Below, piece after piece: positions 16,497 to 25,733 of a stretch of DNA of 64,000 bases (position 1 is the stretch's first letter; the number at the start of each line of letters is the position of its first letter). A model generated the notes under the pieces. That model did no database searches. It had not been told where the DNA came from and worked only from the letters and a program-made list of their open reading frames with translations. The DNA is from Argonema antarcticum A004/B2 (GTDB lineage Bacteria; Cyanobacteriota; Cyanobacteriia; Cyanobacteriales; Aerosakkonemataceae). The stretch is from NCBI RefSeq assembly GCF_023333585.1, contig NZ_JAIQZN010000002.1, positions 1 through 64,000 on the forward strand, given 5' to 3'. The translations under genes and the position numbers were made by a program.

Positions 16497-17180
16497 ATGA
16501 CTACCTCAACTACTACAGGTATCCAAAGCGTCCTCACAACAGCTTTTTCTCAGTGGAAACCCGCTACCTGGGAAGATTACTTAGCCTATCGTGACGCCGA
16601 AACCGCAGAGAGAGTCAGACTGTTTTTTTATCAGGATCGTCTTTTAATTGATATGGGTTCAGAAGGAATTAATCACGCTACCGTTAGTGACTTGTTTACC
16701 TTGCTGTTTGGCTTTTGGTTTAGTCTCTTTAGAGAACAAACGGCGGCTTCTTTCGGACGTTGTTTGCTTGAGAAAGTAAAGATACAAGCTGCCGCACCAG
16801 ATTTAGTATTGTACATCGGCGAAGGAGTTCCACAGTGGCAATCAGGGGAACGGCGTCGGATTGATTTGGATAGGTGGCGAGTTCCCGATTTGGTTGGCGA
16901 AATTTCCGATACAACTCTGGTGACTGATTTGGATGAAAAGAAAAAACTTTATGCCGATTTGAGAATACCAGAATACTGGGTGATTAATATTCGAGGTAGA
17001 CAGGTAATCATATTTCGGTTACAGGAAAATGGCAAATATCAACAATGTAGTGAATCTGTCGCGCTTGCAGGTTTATCCATCACTTTGCTAGAGGAAACTT
17101 TGGAACGTCTGAGTGAAGGAACTAATATTAGTGCTGCGCTTTGGTTTGCTCAACAAATTGCTAATTTTAAGGCTGAGTAG
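16497..17180 (+). CDS. Uma2-family nuclease (DUF820)
   Basis: A 227-aa protein of the Uma2 (DUF820) family, very abundant in cyanobacteria, with a PD-(D/E)XK restriction-like fold. The catalytic pattern is visible as APDLVLYIGEG (Asp) and VPDLVGEISDTT with downstream LDEKKKLYADLRIPEYWVIN. The N-terminus contains TWEDYLAYRDAETAERVRLF and FYQDRLLIDMGSEGINHA. The cellular role is not established; many copies occur per genome and some resemble decayed transposon cargo. A possible -10 hexamer (TATAAT near 16462) and an inverted repeat (GGGCGGGCT/ATCGCCCGC) lie upstream. Confidence 0.85.
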   Translation: MTTSTTTGIQSVLTTAFSQWKPATWEDYLAYRDAETAERVRLFFYQDRLLIDMGSEGINHATVSDLFTLLFGFWFSLFREQTAASFGRCLLEKVKIQAAAPDLVLYIGEGVPQWQSGERRRIDLDRWRVPDLVGEISDTTLVTDLDEKKKLYADLRIPEYWVINIRGRQVIIFRLQENGKYQQCSESVALAGLSITLLEETLERLSEGTNISAALWFAQQIANFKAE

Positions 17181-17270
17181 GTATAATACTAAATCCGCTT
17201 CTATCACCCTCTTTTTAAAACCAGGAGGAAGAAAGATAAAAAAAATTTGCAATTTGCTGCATTCACATAC

Positions 17271-17304
17271 AAAATAACCCTGGTGCTTATACCAAGGCTA
17301 TTTT
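17271..17304. terminator. Putative bidirectional terminator
   Basis: AAAATAACCCTGGT and ACCAAGGCTATTTT form a 14-bp stem with three mismatches and a 6-base loop, with A- and T-runs at its feet. It lies between two convergent genes and could terminate both. Confidence 0.55.
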
Positions 17305-17358
17305 GTAGTTTCGATCGCACAAATTTATGCGGCGAACAGGAATCTTCTAAATAAACTT

Positions 17359-17805
17359 CTATCCTTTGTTTTTTATCAACATGACATCTATAATCTTGAC
17401 AGCGTTTGCTTCTGATATCTCTAAAGCGCGATAGAGATCGTTCAAAAGTTTTTCTTCCTCTTCGGTGACTTCGCCATCTGCCAAAACGATATCAGTTGCT
17501 ACAGCAAAAGAAGTCTCTTTGAGTTCGTCTGGAAGTGTAGTTATTGCGGCATTAAACAGCACCTCAATACCTTCTCGTTGGAGAATGCCCAGGAGTCGAT
17601 CGATCATTTTTCGCATCACGTCGGCGGGATAGCTCCTGAACAGCTGCATCCGCGATAAAGTAGTGCTAATAGCTTGCGCTTCGGAATCAGTCATGTAACC
17701 GTCTGCGGCTACGGCAATCAGTGCGATCGCAGCAAATGCTTCCGCTGGCCCCAGCGTTGTTTGGGTTTGCTTGCGACCACCAGCTATTTTATCGAACAAG
17801 CCCAT
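17359..17805 (-). CDS. TerB-like tellurite-resistance family protein
   Basis: A 148-aa all-helical protein starting MGLFDKIAGGRKQTQTTLGP. The two half-repeats ALIAVAADGYMTDSEAQAI and IVLADGEVTEEEEKLLNDL carry the AxxDGxxxxxE signature of TerB, thought to bind metal ions. I start at 17805 because a clear ribosome binding site (AGAGGA) precedes it. No other ter gene is nearby, so a role in tellurite resistance should not be assumed; cyanobacterial orphans of this family are of unknown function. Confidence 0.8.
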   Translation of the reverse strand: MGLFDKIAGGRKQTQTTLGPAEAFAAIALIAVAADGYMTDSEAQAISTTLSRMQLFRSYPADVMRKMIDRLLGILQREGIEVLFNAAITTLPDELKETSFAVATDIVLADGEVTEEEEKLLNDLYRALEISEANAVKIIDVMLIKNKG

Positions 17806-17936
17806 TGTATTTTCCTCTTTCTGGAATACTGTCCTAAGTATTACTAGCACATTACTGTATAGGGGCAATATTGTCCAAAAAAATTAATTTTATCTAAAAT
17901 GGCACCAACACCGCAAATCGCTGCCGACAAAGATGC

Positions 17937-18116
17937 GGGCCGGTAATCTGTCAAACGCAGCGTGCGACCCAGCAACTGGGACTGCAAGCCATGAAACTCG
18001 TCAGCCAAACCGGATTCCTCCCGATTTTCACTTGGTAGATCGTACATCGTCGGCAGCGTCCGCTTCGCAGGAAGGGGCGGTTCTATTTGGGAAATCGAGG
18101 GACGCTGTGGCAGCAT
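17937..18116 (-). pseudogene. Truncated Uma2-family gene (5' fragment)
   Basis: About 60 codons starting MLPQRPSISQIEPPLPAKRT and continuing TMYDLPSENREESGLADEFH match, from memory, the N-terminus of a long Uma2 subfamily. After LTDYRP the similarity ends and the frame continues into unrelated sequence, with no PD-(D/E)XK core. It is a leftover fragment. Confidence 0.6.
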
Positions 18117-18167
18117 AAGACGTTATGCGTCGAAGTTCATTGAACTACCAACTTTATATTATACAAA

Positions 18168-19493
18168 CTATTCACCATAAATTGCCAAATCAGCCTGCAA
18201 ATAGTCAACAAATTGTCTTGCCGTTCTTCCCGATCGCCCATTATGGCGAGTTGCCCACTGCAATGCACGAAATTCCAAATCTTTCCCATCGATATTAATT
18301 CCCGCTTGCGCTGCCAAATGCCCGACAATTGTTAAATAAGTTTTCTGATCGGCTGGTTCAAAAGTTAAAGTCAGACCAAAGCGATCGCTAAACGAAAGCT
18401 TTTCCTGAACCGTATCCCACGCATGAACTTCATCACCATCCTTGGGAGTCGGTCTATCTTTAAAAAACTCTCGAATCAAATGACGCCGATTGGTAGTAGC
18501 ATAAACCACCACATTTTTTGGTCGCGCAGTTACATTCCCTTCAAGCACAACTTTAAGAGCTTTAAAAGCATCATCATCTTCCTCAAATGAGAGGTCGTCC
18601 ACAAAAATGATAAACTTCTGGGGAACATCCCGCAACTGTTCTACAATTATCGATAAATCTTTTAGGTCAGATTTGGCAACTTCAATCAAACGCAGATGGC
18701 GATTAGCATACTCATTTAACAAACCCTTCACCAAAGAAGATTTTCCCGAACCGCGACTGCCATAAAGCAACACATGAAGGGCTGGATAACCGGCTAGTAA
18801 AAATTCAGTATTTTTCACCAAAGCATCTTGCTGAAACTCATAGCCCACTAACTCATTCAGCCGTACAGAATCGGGATGGGGAATGCCCACTAACTGTCCT
18901 GATTGCCAGCGCAAAGCTCGATATTCCGCAAATATACCAGTGCCAAATTCCCGGTAGTAAGCTACTAAATCTGACAGCGCATCTGCCCAATTTTCCAGAT
19001 CTTGCAGAGACGCGATCGCTTTTTCTTCTACATCAGATAGAAAACTGGCAGAAATGCGATCGCAATACCAAGCCACAGGTGCCAGCAGCAGTTCCGCTGC
19101 CTCTTGCACCAAACAGCTAAGTTCAGCACCACTGCACTCGTAGATACTTTGCAAAGCCTGTAAATCCTGCCCAGCAGCAGCTACCAAAGCCGGAGGCAAA
19201 CTCGCCAATTCGCCTCGTTGCGCTGACTGGGTAAACGGATTATCGTCCCTGAGAATTTGACCGATCAGGTAGTCCTGCCAGCTATGATTTGTAGCAGCTA
19301 AAGCTTTGAACCAGCGTCCGTAGGCTTCTAGGTAAGTCAATCCATCGGCATCCCAGCGTCGTAAAGCCTCCAGCAGATCGATGAAAGCAACTCCCGGTGG
19401 CCCGCTCAAAACCGATCGGTACAGCAACAGAGACGCCGCTTGGCGTTGCAGGAACACGATAGAGTTAATAGCTTGGGCATCTAAAAAAGACAT
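18168..19493 (-). CDS. DUF815-family AAA+ ATPase
   Basis: A 441-aa protein. The C-terminal 240 residues form a P-loop ATPase: Walker A is LYGSRGSGKSSLVKGLL, Walker B is KFIIFVDDLSFEEDDDA, followed by VVVYATTNRRHLIRE and a FSDRFGLTLTF sensor region. This matches DUF815, widely conserved and of unproven function. The N-terminal about 190 residues are helical without recognised domain. RTARQFVDYLQADLA near the end suggests a helical lid. It is transcribed alone. The substrate is not known. Confidence 0.85.
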   Translation of the reverse strand: MSFLDAQAINSIVFLQRQAASLLLYRSVLSGPPGVAFIDLLEALRRWDADGLTYLEAYGRWFKALAATNHSWQDYLIGQILRDDNPFTQSAQRGELASLPPALVAAAGQDLQALQSIYECSGAELSCLVQEAAELLLAPVAWYCDRISASFLSDVEEKAIASLQDLENWADALSDLVAYYREFGTGIFAEYRALRWQSGQLVGIPHPDSVRLNELVGYEFQQDALVKNTEFLLAGYPALHVLLYGSRGSGKSSLVKGLLNEYANRHLRLIEVAKSDLKDLSIIVEQLRDVPQKFIIFVDDLSFEEDDDAFKALKVVLEGNVTARPKNVVVYATTNRRHLIREFFKDRPTPKDGDEVHAWDTVQEKLSFSDRFGLTLTFEPADQKTYLTIVGHLAAQAGINIDGKDLEFRALQWATRHNGRSGRTARQFVDYLQADLAIYGE

Positions 19494-19620
19494 AATTCAT
19501 ATTTTAGAGGAATTGGAGACACAGACCGCCCTATTACCCACCCCGTCAGTTAAATTCGTCTTTCGTCAAGAATCAGTAGTTATTATCAAAACAAATGACT
19601 AATGAGCATTGACCAACTAA

Positions 19621-21741
19621 TCAATAAAATACAATAGCAGTTATAATCAGCAACATAGTCAAAAGGCTCGGCCAGTAAAGCACCTTTGGAAGCAAATTAT
19701 TTTTATACTCGATCAAAGATAACTTTCTGTCCCTATTCACCAGGATTGCATTCACTGCCACCAATAAAATTAAAAGATATAACACGAAGTAGAAATACTC
19801 CAAATAAATAATTCCATTAGCAGCAATTTGTCCCCTTAGCCCTATCTGGTCAACGATGAGAACAAAGATCAAGCCTGCACAAGCCCCCACCACCTCCATG
19901 CCGCTCTGGCGACTTAGCAGCATAGTAATAAATAACAGTATGGCTACCACACTTAGAGGAATAATCCTGGCGATCAAAATGCCAATAAAACCTCTCTTAT
20001 ATATGATAGTGAAATACAATTCTGGATAATTTTTTAGAGATCCAGTTTCTTCTACTCCCAAATTTGTATTGAAATTTGTTAATTTGTACTCAAAAAAACT
20101 ACTTTCAACGATCCATGTTTCCGAAACGAATTTATCTATCAAACCTGGTTTTGTAATAGGATTTAACACCTCGTATGAGCTAAAATCGGGAGTGAGGAAC
20201 ACCAATGTGTTTGTATTTTTTCGGTTGAACTCTTTCGGCCATATCCGTAACAATACATCGTTATAGTCAAAAGGATATTTAGTAAAATCGAAGCTTTGAC
20301 GCAGGGTTCCTTCAAAATACCAACCAATTAATTCTGAGTTTTTTCCTTTATTGCGATAAACCTCCTGAATATCTAATTCATACCCTTCCGGCAGAACAAA
20401 ACCACGCTCTAAACCATCATGGACACCATTGGAATATTTCTGCCATATAAACCCAGTTACTAACACATCGCTAGAACTGTTAAATTTGACAGTTTGAATA
20501 AAAACGCCCGTAGGAATTTGCAGCGGTGGCTTTTGTTTTAATTTTTCCGTTGTTTTTATTTCGGGGTTTAAAAATTTATCCACGTTTGTCTTGCTAAGCA
20601 GCACATTCCTGTTATCATTATAGTTGCTTTCAGACAGAACTAGATACCATATAAACCCTATTCCGGTAACGCAAAAAAAGCTAAATGCACAAGAAATACC
20701 CCACAGATTCCTGATACCGAGTTGATGACCGCGACAAACGATAATTAACAGAAAAAGTAAAAATAATACGGTTTCTAATGCGATGCGGATTAATTGAGGC
20801 CGCTTGGTATCTGAGTCTACAGCAGTATCGTTCTTGATGACAACTACTGCCAGAGACCATCCATTCAGCGCAATGGGTTGAACGAAAACCCAGCAAGATT
20901 CACCAGTGATATCGTCTACAAAATCTACAACGCCGCTCTTACCCTCGATCGCCATCTTACCTATGGCTTCCATCTGCGGGTTTTTCCGCTCTTTTGCTAT
21001 GTCAAATATGCTGGTTTGATTCCTAGCATATTGCTGTTTGGGATGGACGAGCAATACGCCTTTTTTGGAAAGCAAAAATCCGTAGCCTGATTTGCCGACA
21101 TCCAGCGAATCGATCAGAGTTTTGAGTTTTCCCAAAGACGTATTGACAAAAACTACACCAGCTGGCATTTTTTGTTTAGTTTGGGGATCGATCCGATAAA
21201 AAGCCGCATCATTTTCTGCGATGATATCTTCAGAAGCTTTGTCAAAGTAAGGCTCATTCCAATGAGTTCCTTTCACCAAAGTGATGTTATACCACTCATT
21301 GTCTGGTATCTTCTCGGTGTAGTCGTAATAATCTTCAACTTGTACCCGTTCAAGTTTACCTGTTTTTCTTGTATAGTATGGCCCGTAAAGTTTCCGCCGG
21401 GGATTATAAGCGAAAGGTGTATAGGCAGCACCTGCTTCCAAAAAATCAGGGTTTTGCTCTAATTCCTGTTTCGCCCTGTCTAATAGCTGCTGATCTGTTA
21501 TTTTTCCTTCAGTCAAATCCCTGGCAATCGAAGTGGCTGATTCTTCAAGTTTCCGAAGCCTTTCTTCCACCTCTTTGCTAGCCCGTACAGTTTCGTTTTT
21601 AGCATTGTTTTTAAATGCTTCTACTCTTCTGTTTTGTTCTTTCCAGAAAGTGGAAATCTCTGTAAGTACGACTACTAAACTTAAGCCGCAGAGTATTAAT
21701 GTTATTTTAAATCCCAGGCCCGATCGCGCATTGGTTTTCAT
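19621..21741 (-). CDS. Cache sensor fused to a pentameric ligand-gated ion channel (paralogue A)
   Basis: A 706-aa membrane protein with an unusual two-part plan. A first helix (residues 12-30) leads into a periplasmic dCache-like sensor (about 34-305; WYNITLVKGTHWNEPYFD and DVGKSGYGFLLSKKGVLLVH are the typical core). Two helices follow (319-337, 348-369). From about 380 the protein looks like a Cys-loop-superfamily (pLGIC) receptor: a beta-rich ectodomain with SFDFTKYPFDYND (residues 483-495), equivalent to the DFRRYPFDTQ segment of GLIC, then ETWIVESSFFEYKL, then four helices M1 (586-608, with RIIP), M2 (614-632), M3 (643-667) and M4 (687-705). Expected role: ion channel gated by a ligand. 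The fusion is visible; the gating is inferred. Paralogue B is directly upstream. Confidence 0.78.
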   Translation of the reverse strand: MKTNARSGLGFKITLILCGLSLVVVLTEISTFWKEQNRRVEAFKNNAKNETVRASKEVEERLRKLEESATSIARDLTEGKITDQQLLDRAKQELEQNPDFLEAGAAYTPFAYNPRRKLYGPYYTRKTGKLERVQVEDYYDYTEKIPDNEWYNITLVKGTHWNEPYFDKASEDIIAENDAAFYRIDPQTKQKMPAGVVFVNTSLGKLKTLIDSLDVGKSGYGFLLSKKGVLLVHPKQQYARNQTSIFDIAKERKNPQMEAIGKMAIEGKSGVVDFVDDITGESCWVFVQPIALNGWSLAVVVIKNDTAVDSDTKRPQLIRIALETVLFLLFLLIIVCRGHQLGIRNLWGISCAFSFFCVTGIGFIWYLVLSESNYNDNRNVLLSKTNVDKFLNPEIKTTEKLKQKPPLQIPTGVFIQTVKFNSSSDVLVTGFIWQKYSNGVHDGLERGFVLPEGYELDIQEVYRNKGKNSELIGWYFEGTLRQSFDFTKYPFDYNDVLLRIWPKEFNRKNTNTLVFLTPDFSSYEVLNPITKPGLIDKFVSETWIVESSFFEYKLTNFNTNLGVEETGSLKNYPELYFTIIYKRGFIGILIARIIPLSVVAILLFITMLLSRQSGMEVVGACAGLIFVLIVDQIGLRGQIAANGIIYLEYFYFVLYLLILLVAVNAILVNRDRKLSLIEYKNNLLPKVLYWPSLLTMLLIITAIVFY

Positions 21742-21937
21742 TTTTTTGTTTTCAACTCTTAATTTTTTTACTTTTTGTCTGGGCTCCTGACTATCCCAGG
21801 AGACTCCTCAAGCAGTCCTTTCATATTTAACGCTTTTTTTCAGCTTAGTCAAGGCTACCTCACAACGCTCCTTCAAGTTTATACTGCTACTGCCCGCAAA
21901 AAGGGATAAAGTAAAAGATTATACCTTTGTCGGCGCA

Positions 21938-22102
21938 AATACAGCGGCTTGCAGTCGCGTGAGGTACATTAAAATAATTTTCTTTATAACGCGACATTTG
22001 GGGCGGGTTTGGTAGATAATTTGTGGCTAACGGACAAGAATTATGGCAAAACCCGCCCCTACAATTTAGCTGTACCTCACCCATTCGCAAGCCGCTGTAA
22101 AT
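21938..22102. mobile_element. MITE-like element, family 2, copy 2
   Basis: The left arm (from 21938) AATACAGCGGCTTGC ending TGAGGTACA and the right arm TGTACCTCAC ending CAAGCCGCTGTAAAT (22071-22102) are complementary and share the arm pattern of the element at 7827-7938. Inside is a second inverted repeat, GGGGCGGGTTT / AAACCCGCCCC. No ORF. Confidence 0.7.
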
Positions 22103-22104
22103 CA

Positions 22105-22156
22105 TTATTGGGACGTAGTTGCGATGCCGGACGGTATCGCAACTACGCCCCAATAA
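22105..22156. repeat. 52-bp hairpin
   Basis: TTATTGGGACGTAGTTGCG... (22105-22129) pairs with its complement at 22132-22156, 23 of 25 positions, around a two-base loop. It lies next to a MITE-like element and could be a dispersed palindrome or a folded RNA. Confidence 0.75.
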
Positions 22157-22294
22157 CATACATAAATTTTACGTTTCATTGCATACCTTGGTTTTTGATT
22201 GCCGACCTACTTACCTAGTAATACTTATTAGCAAGCACAGCGGCAGCGCTGACTTTTACTAATGAACTATTGCTACTAATTTAGCAACTGATCG

Positions 22295-24409
22295 TCAATA
22301 AAATATAGAAGCAGTTACGATTAGCAATATATTCAGAATAGTTGGCCAGTAAAGCAACTTCGGCAGCAGGTTATCTTTATACTCTAGGAAACGGTTTTTT
22401 CTGTCAGAGTTCAGCAGTATGGCATTAACTGCGACCAGTAAAATGAAGAGATAGATCGCAAAGTAGAAATACTCAATGTAAATAATGCCCTTCGCGGCAA
22501 TTTGTCCTCTCACCGATATCTGGTCAAGAATGACAATAAAGATAAAGCCACCACAAGCTCCCACCACTTCCATCCCGCGATTGCGACTGAGCAGCATAAT
22601 AGCAAATAGCAGAATAGATACCACACTTAGGGGAACAATTCTAGCAATCAAGATGCCCAAGAAAGCCCTCTTAAGTATAATTGTGAAATACAGTTCTGGA
22701 TAATTTTTATTAACAAAACTCCCTGGGATTCCAAAATTTGTATTGTAATTGTTCAATTTGTACTCAAAAAAACTACTCTCTATGTCCCATGACTCGGAAA
22801 CAAAATCCGCTTCCAAACCCGGTTTGACAATAGGATTTAACACATCGTAGGCCCTGAAGTCGGGAACTAGAATCACAGTTCTGTTTAAATCCTTACGTTG
22901 GAAATCTTTAGGCCATAACCTTACCCAGACATCATTATAGTCAAAAGGATAATTAGAAAAATCAAAGTTTTGCCGGAGGGTAGCCTCAAAATACCAACCA
23001 ATCACTTCCGTCTGATCTTCTTTATAACGATAAGCCTCGTTAATTTCTACGTCAGACCCTTCTGGCAAGATAAAACCACGAGACAAGCCATCATGGACAC
23101 CATCCTTAAATTTCTGCCAGATGTAGCCAGTTACAAACACATCGTTGGCACTGTTAAATTTGAGAGACTGAATAAAAAGGCCAGTGGTAACATAAAGCGG
23201 TGGCTTTTGTTTGAGTTTTTCTGCTAATTTAGCTTGTGGTTCTAATAAATTATCTACCGTTGTCTTACTGAGCAGCAAATTCCTGTTATTTTTATAGGTC
23301 TGCTCAGAAAAAGCGATATACCATATAAACCCTATTACGGCAATGCTCAAGACGCTAGCAGTAGAGGAAATTGCCCACAGACTCCCGATTCTGCCTTTAT
23401 AAGCACCGAAGACGATAATTGACAGAAAAAATAAAAACCCTATTGTTTCTAATGCGATCCGGATTAATTGCCGCCGCTTGGTTTGGAAGTCAATACCACT
23501 ATCGTCCTTGATCATCACTACTGCCATCGACCATCCATTTAGATGAATCGGTTCGACGAAGACCCAAGCAGATTGACCAGTAATATTGTCTACCAAATCT
23601 ATCACAGCGCTCTTACCCTGGATCGCCTTTTCGCCGATGATTCTAAACTGTTGGTTTTTCTGCTCATTAGCTAGGTCAAATAGGGTTTTGCGCTCCAGGA
23701 CGTACTCCTGCTTTGGATGGGAGATCAATACTCCTTTTTTGGAAATCAAAAATCCATAGCCTGATTTGCCCACATCCAGCGAGTCGATCAGATCTTTCAG
23801 TTTTTCCAAAGAAAAATTGGCAAAGATTATACCCCTTGGCGTTTTTTGTTTGGTTTGGGGATCAATACCATCGAAAGCAACATAATAATCTGCTACAATA
23901 GTTTCGGAAGCTTGATCAAATTCTGGCTCCAACCAAAAAGCTCCTTTCGCCAATACCTTGTAATACCAATCGTTCTCTGGCTGGGTGTAATCGTAATAAT
24001 TTTCAAGTTGCACCCGTTCAATTTGGCCGCTCTTTCTGGTGTAGTACGGCCCGTACAGCCGTCGATTGCGATTATAAGCAAAAGGTTTATAGACAGCGCC
24101 AACTTCCAAAAAATCAGGGTTTTGCTCCAATTCTTTTTTTGCCCTGTCTGGTAGCTGCTCATCCGTTAATTTGCTTTCAGTTAGCTCCCTGGCAATGGCA
24201 TTGGCGGTGTCTTGCAGTTTGCGAAGCTTTTCCTCTAGCTGCTTACTTGCCCTCACAACTTCCTGCTTGGCATTTGTTTTAGCTATTTCTTCTGTTCGGT
24301 TTTGTTCTTTCCAGAAACCGAAAATCTCTGTAAGCACAACTATTAAACTTAACCCACAGAGGATTAATGTTATTCTAAATACCTGATTTGAACGCGAATT
24401 GGTTTTCAT
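22295..24409 (-). CDS. Cache sensor fused to a pentameric ligand-gated ion channel (paralogue B)
   Basis: A 704-aa paralogue of the protein encoded at 19621-21741, collinear over its whole length. It has the same N-terminal helix, a periplasmic Cache sensor (DWYYKVLAKGAFWLEPEFD and DVGKSGYGFLISKKGVLISH), two middle helices and a C-terminal pLGIC core with NFDFSNYPFDYNDVWVR, ESWDIESSFFEYKL (close to GWDIESF of GLIC) and four terminal helices. Differences concentrate in the Cache ligand region and the loops, which suggests that the two channels sense different ligands or form mixed pentamers (inference). The start MKTNSRSNQVFRITLILCGL matches paralogue A. A promoter was not identified; the gene is first in the pair. 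Confidence 0.78.
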   Translation of the reverse strand: MKTNSRSNQVFRITLILCGLSLIVVLTEIFGFWKEQNRTEEIAKTNAKQEVVRASKQLEEKLRKLQDTANAIARELTESKLTDEQLPDRAKKELEQNPDFLEVGAVYKPFAYNRNRRLYGPYYTRKSGQIERVQLENYYDYTQPENDWYYKVLAKGAFWLEPEFDQASETIVADYYVAFDGIDPQTKQKTPRGIIFANFSLEKLKDLIDSLDVGKSGYGFLISKKGVLISHPKQEYVLERKTLFDLANEQKNQQFRIIGEKAIQGKSAVIDLVDNITGQSAWVFVEPIHLNGWSMAVVMIKDDSGIDFQTKRRQLIRIALETIGFLFFLSIIVFGAYKGRIGSLWAISSTASVLSIAVIGFIWYIAFSEQTYKNNRNLLLSKTTVDNLLEPQAKLAEKLKQKPPLYVTTGLFIQSLKFNSANDVFVTGYIWQKFKDGVHDGLSRGFILPEGSDVEINEAYRYKEDQTEVIGWYFEATLRQNFDFSNYPFDYNDVWVRLWPKDFQRKDLNRTVILVPDFRAYDVLNPIVKPGLEADFVSESWDIESSFFEYKLNNYNTNFGIPGSFVNKNYPELYFTIILKRAFLGILIARIVPLSVVSILLFAIMLLSRNRGMEVVGACGGFIFIVILDQISVRGQIAAKGIIYIEYFYFAIYLFILLVAVNAILLNSDRKNRFLEYKDNLLPKLLYWPTILNILLIVTASIFY

Positions 24410-24741
24410 TTTTCTCTTGACCAGTAGTTTTTACCTGCGCTGCTACTTCAACCAGTGGTGGTAGCGATCGCACTGCCAATTCCGCACCCCGCTTGGCCCC
24501 TAAGTTAAGTCAGCCAGAGTTTCCGATCCAAAAATCGAAATCTTCAAGGATATAGCTAGGGACTAGGGACTAGGGACTAGGGACTAGGGACTAGAATCCG
24601 CCAACGTTTCAGGAATTAAAAACGTCCTAACTGACTCATCGGTTGCTATATAAAAGAATTATTGCCTTTTTAGGAAAAAATATTTAACTGAGGCAATCTA
24701 TAACTAAACTGGCTTAAATCAGCAGACCGGGAACCAATCCT
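24410..24741. other. Intergenic region, divergent
   Basis: Separates a Cache-pLGIC gene from a pentapeptide gene. A heptamer array GACTAGG (five copies) occupies 24554-24594. GGCAATCTATAACTA at about 24693 recurs upstream of the paralogous pentapeptide gene (about 27044), so it may be a shared promoter element. Confidence 0.55.
24554..24594. repeat. Heptamer tandem repeat (GACTAGG)n
   Basis: Five copies of a 7-bp unit, STRR type, resembling the CTAGGGG array at 1384. Confidence 0.85.
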
Positions 24742-25731
24742 ATGGACGGCAATGAACTACTCAGACGCTATGAAGCAGGAGAAAGAGATTTTAGTGGAGC
24801 CAATTTAATCGGAGCTAACCTGGAAAGAGCTAACCTGGTAGGGGCAAACTTTTCAGGCGCATATCTAGCAACGGCTAACCTCAGTCGAGCTTGCCTGACG
24901 GGAGCAAATCTCGGTCGGGCTTTCCTGCATCGGGCCGATCTAAGTTTTGCCAAAATCAACGAAGCCATCCTCACAGAAGCAGATTTGACAAAAGCCAATC
25001 TCAAAGGAGCATACCTTGTAAAGTCGTTGCTCGTGGGTACAAGACTCAGCGGAGCCATCCTCACAGGCGTAAACCTGCGTTTGGCGAACTTGCAAGGCGT
25101 CAACCTGTGTGGGGCAGATTTGCGCGGGATTAATTTGCGATCGGCCAACTTAGTGAATGCCAACCTAAATTGGGCAAACCTGAGTGAAGCCAGATTGAGC
25201 GGTGCATTGCTGCGGGGAGCATTACTTAACGGTGTTAACCTGAGTAGGGCGTTGTTGAATGGGGTAGACCTCAATAGTGTAGACCTAGATGGGGTCAATT
25301 TGAGCGAGTCAAAACTGAGTGGAGCCAACCTGAGTGGAGCCAACCTTTCCGCCGCCAACCTGAGTAACGCTCAGCTGCGGGTGTCGCTGCTGGCCCGATC
25401 GAATCTTCATGCAGCCAACCTTACTGGCGCAACACTCGCTAAGGCAGATTTATGTGAGGCGAATCTAAGTAAGGCAGATTTATCATACGCCGATCTCAGC
25501 GAAGCAGACTTGACTGGGGCTAAGCTGAATGTAGCAAGATTGTCTGAAGCAGACCTAACTAAGGCGAGTCTGCGGGGAGCTTACCTGTGGGGGGCCAACC
25601 TGAATGTGGCTCAGCTGCGGGGTGCAGATTTGAGCGGAGCTAGCCTGCGCGGGGCATATATCGAAGGGGCAGACTGGCAGGAGGCAATCCTCAAAGGTGC
25701 GACGATGCCAGATGGTACGCTACATGAGTAA
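24742..25731 (+). CDS. Pentapeptide-repeat protein
   Basis: A 329-aa protein starting MDGNELLRRYEAGERDFSGA; after a 15-residue helical cap the rest is A(N/D)LXX repeats, about 60 in number, forming a long beta-helix rod. The C-terminus is MPDGTLHE. It is a close paralogue of the protein at 27093-28088, with the same cap and nearly the same repeat order, so the two arose by gene duplication with a DUF4079 gene and STRR repeats between them. The role is unknown. The stop codon is immediately followed by an AAAAGTC heptamer array that forms half of a very large inverted repeat. Confidence 0.87.
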   Translation: MDGNELLRRYEAGERDFSGANLIGANLERANLVGANFSGAYLATANLSRACLTGANLGRAFLHRADLSFAKINEAILTEADLTKANLKGAYLVKSLLVGTRLSGAILTGVNLRLANLQGVNLCGADLRGINLRSANLVNANLNWANLSEARLSGALLRGALLNGVNLSRALLNGVDLNSVDLDGVNLSESKLSGANLSGANLSAANLSNAQLRVSLLARSNLHAANLTGATLAKADLCEANLSKADLSYADLSEADLTGAKLNVARLSEADLTKASLRGAYLWGANLNVAQLRGADLSGASLRGAYIEGADWQEAILKGATMPDGTLHE

Positions 25732-25733
25732 GG

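Larger units (their letters stand above)
21742..22294. other. Intergenic region between the two Cache-pLGIC genes
   Basis: About 550 bp without a gene. It contains a MITE-like element (21938-22102) and a 52-bp near-perfect hairpin (22105-22156), so most of the gap is repeat DNA. The genes on either side are on the same strand, which means these hairpins would be transcribed if the pair is co-transcribed. Confidence 0.6.

Noticed and set aside
17359-17805. Tellurite resistance operon
   Set aside because: Only a TerB-like protein is present; no terC, terD or terZ nearby.
17844-18116. Intact small gene
   Set aside because: Only its first 60 codons resemble Uma2; the rest is unrelated, so it is listed as a fragment.
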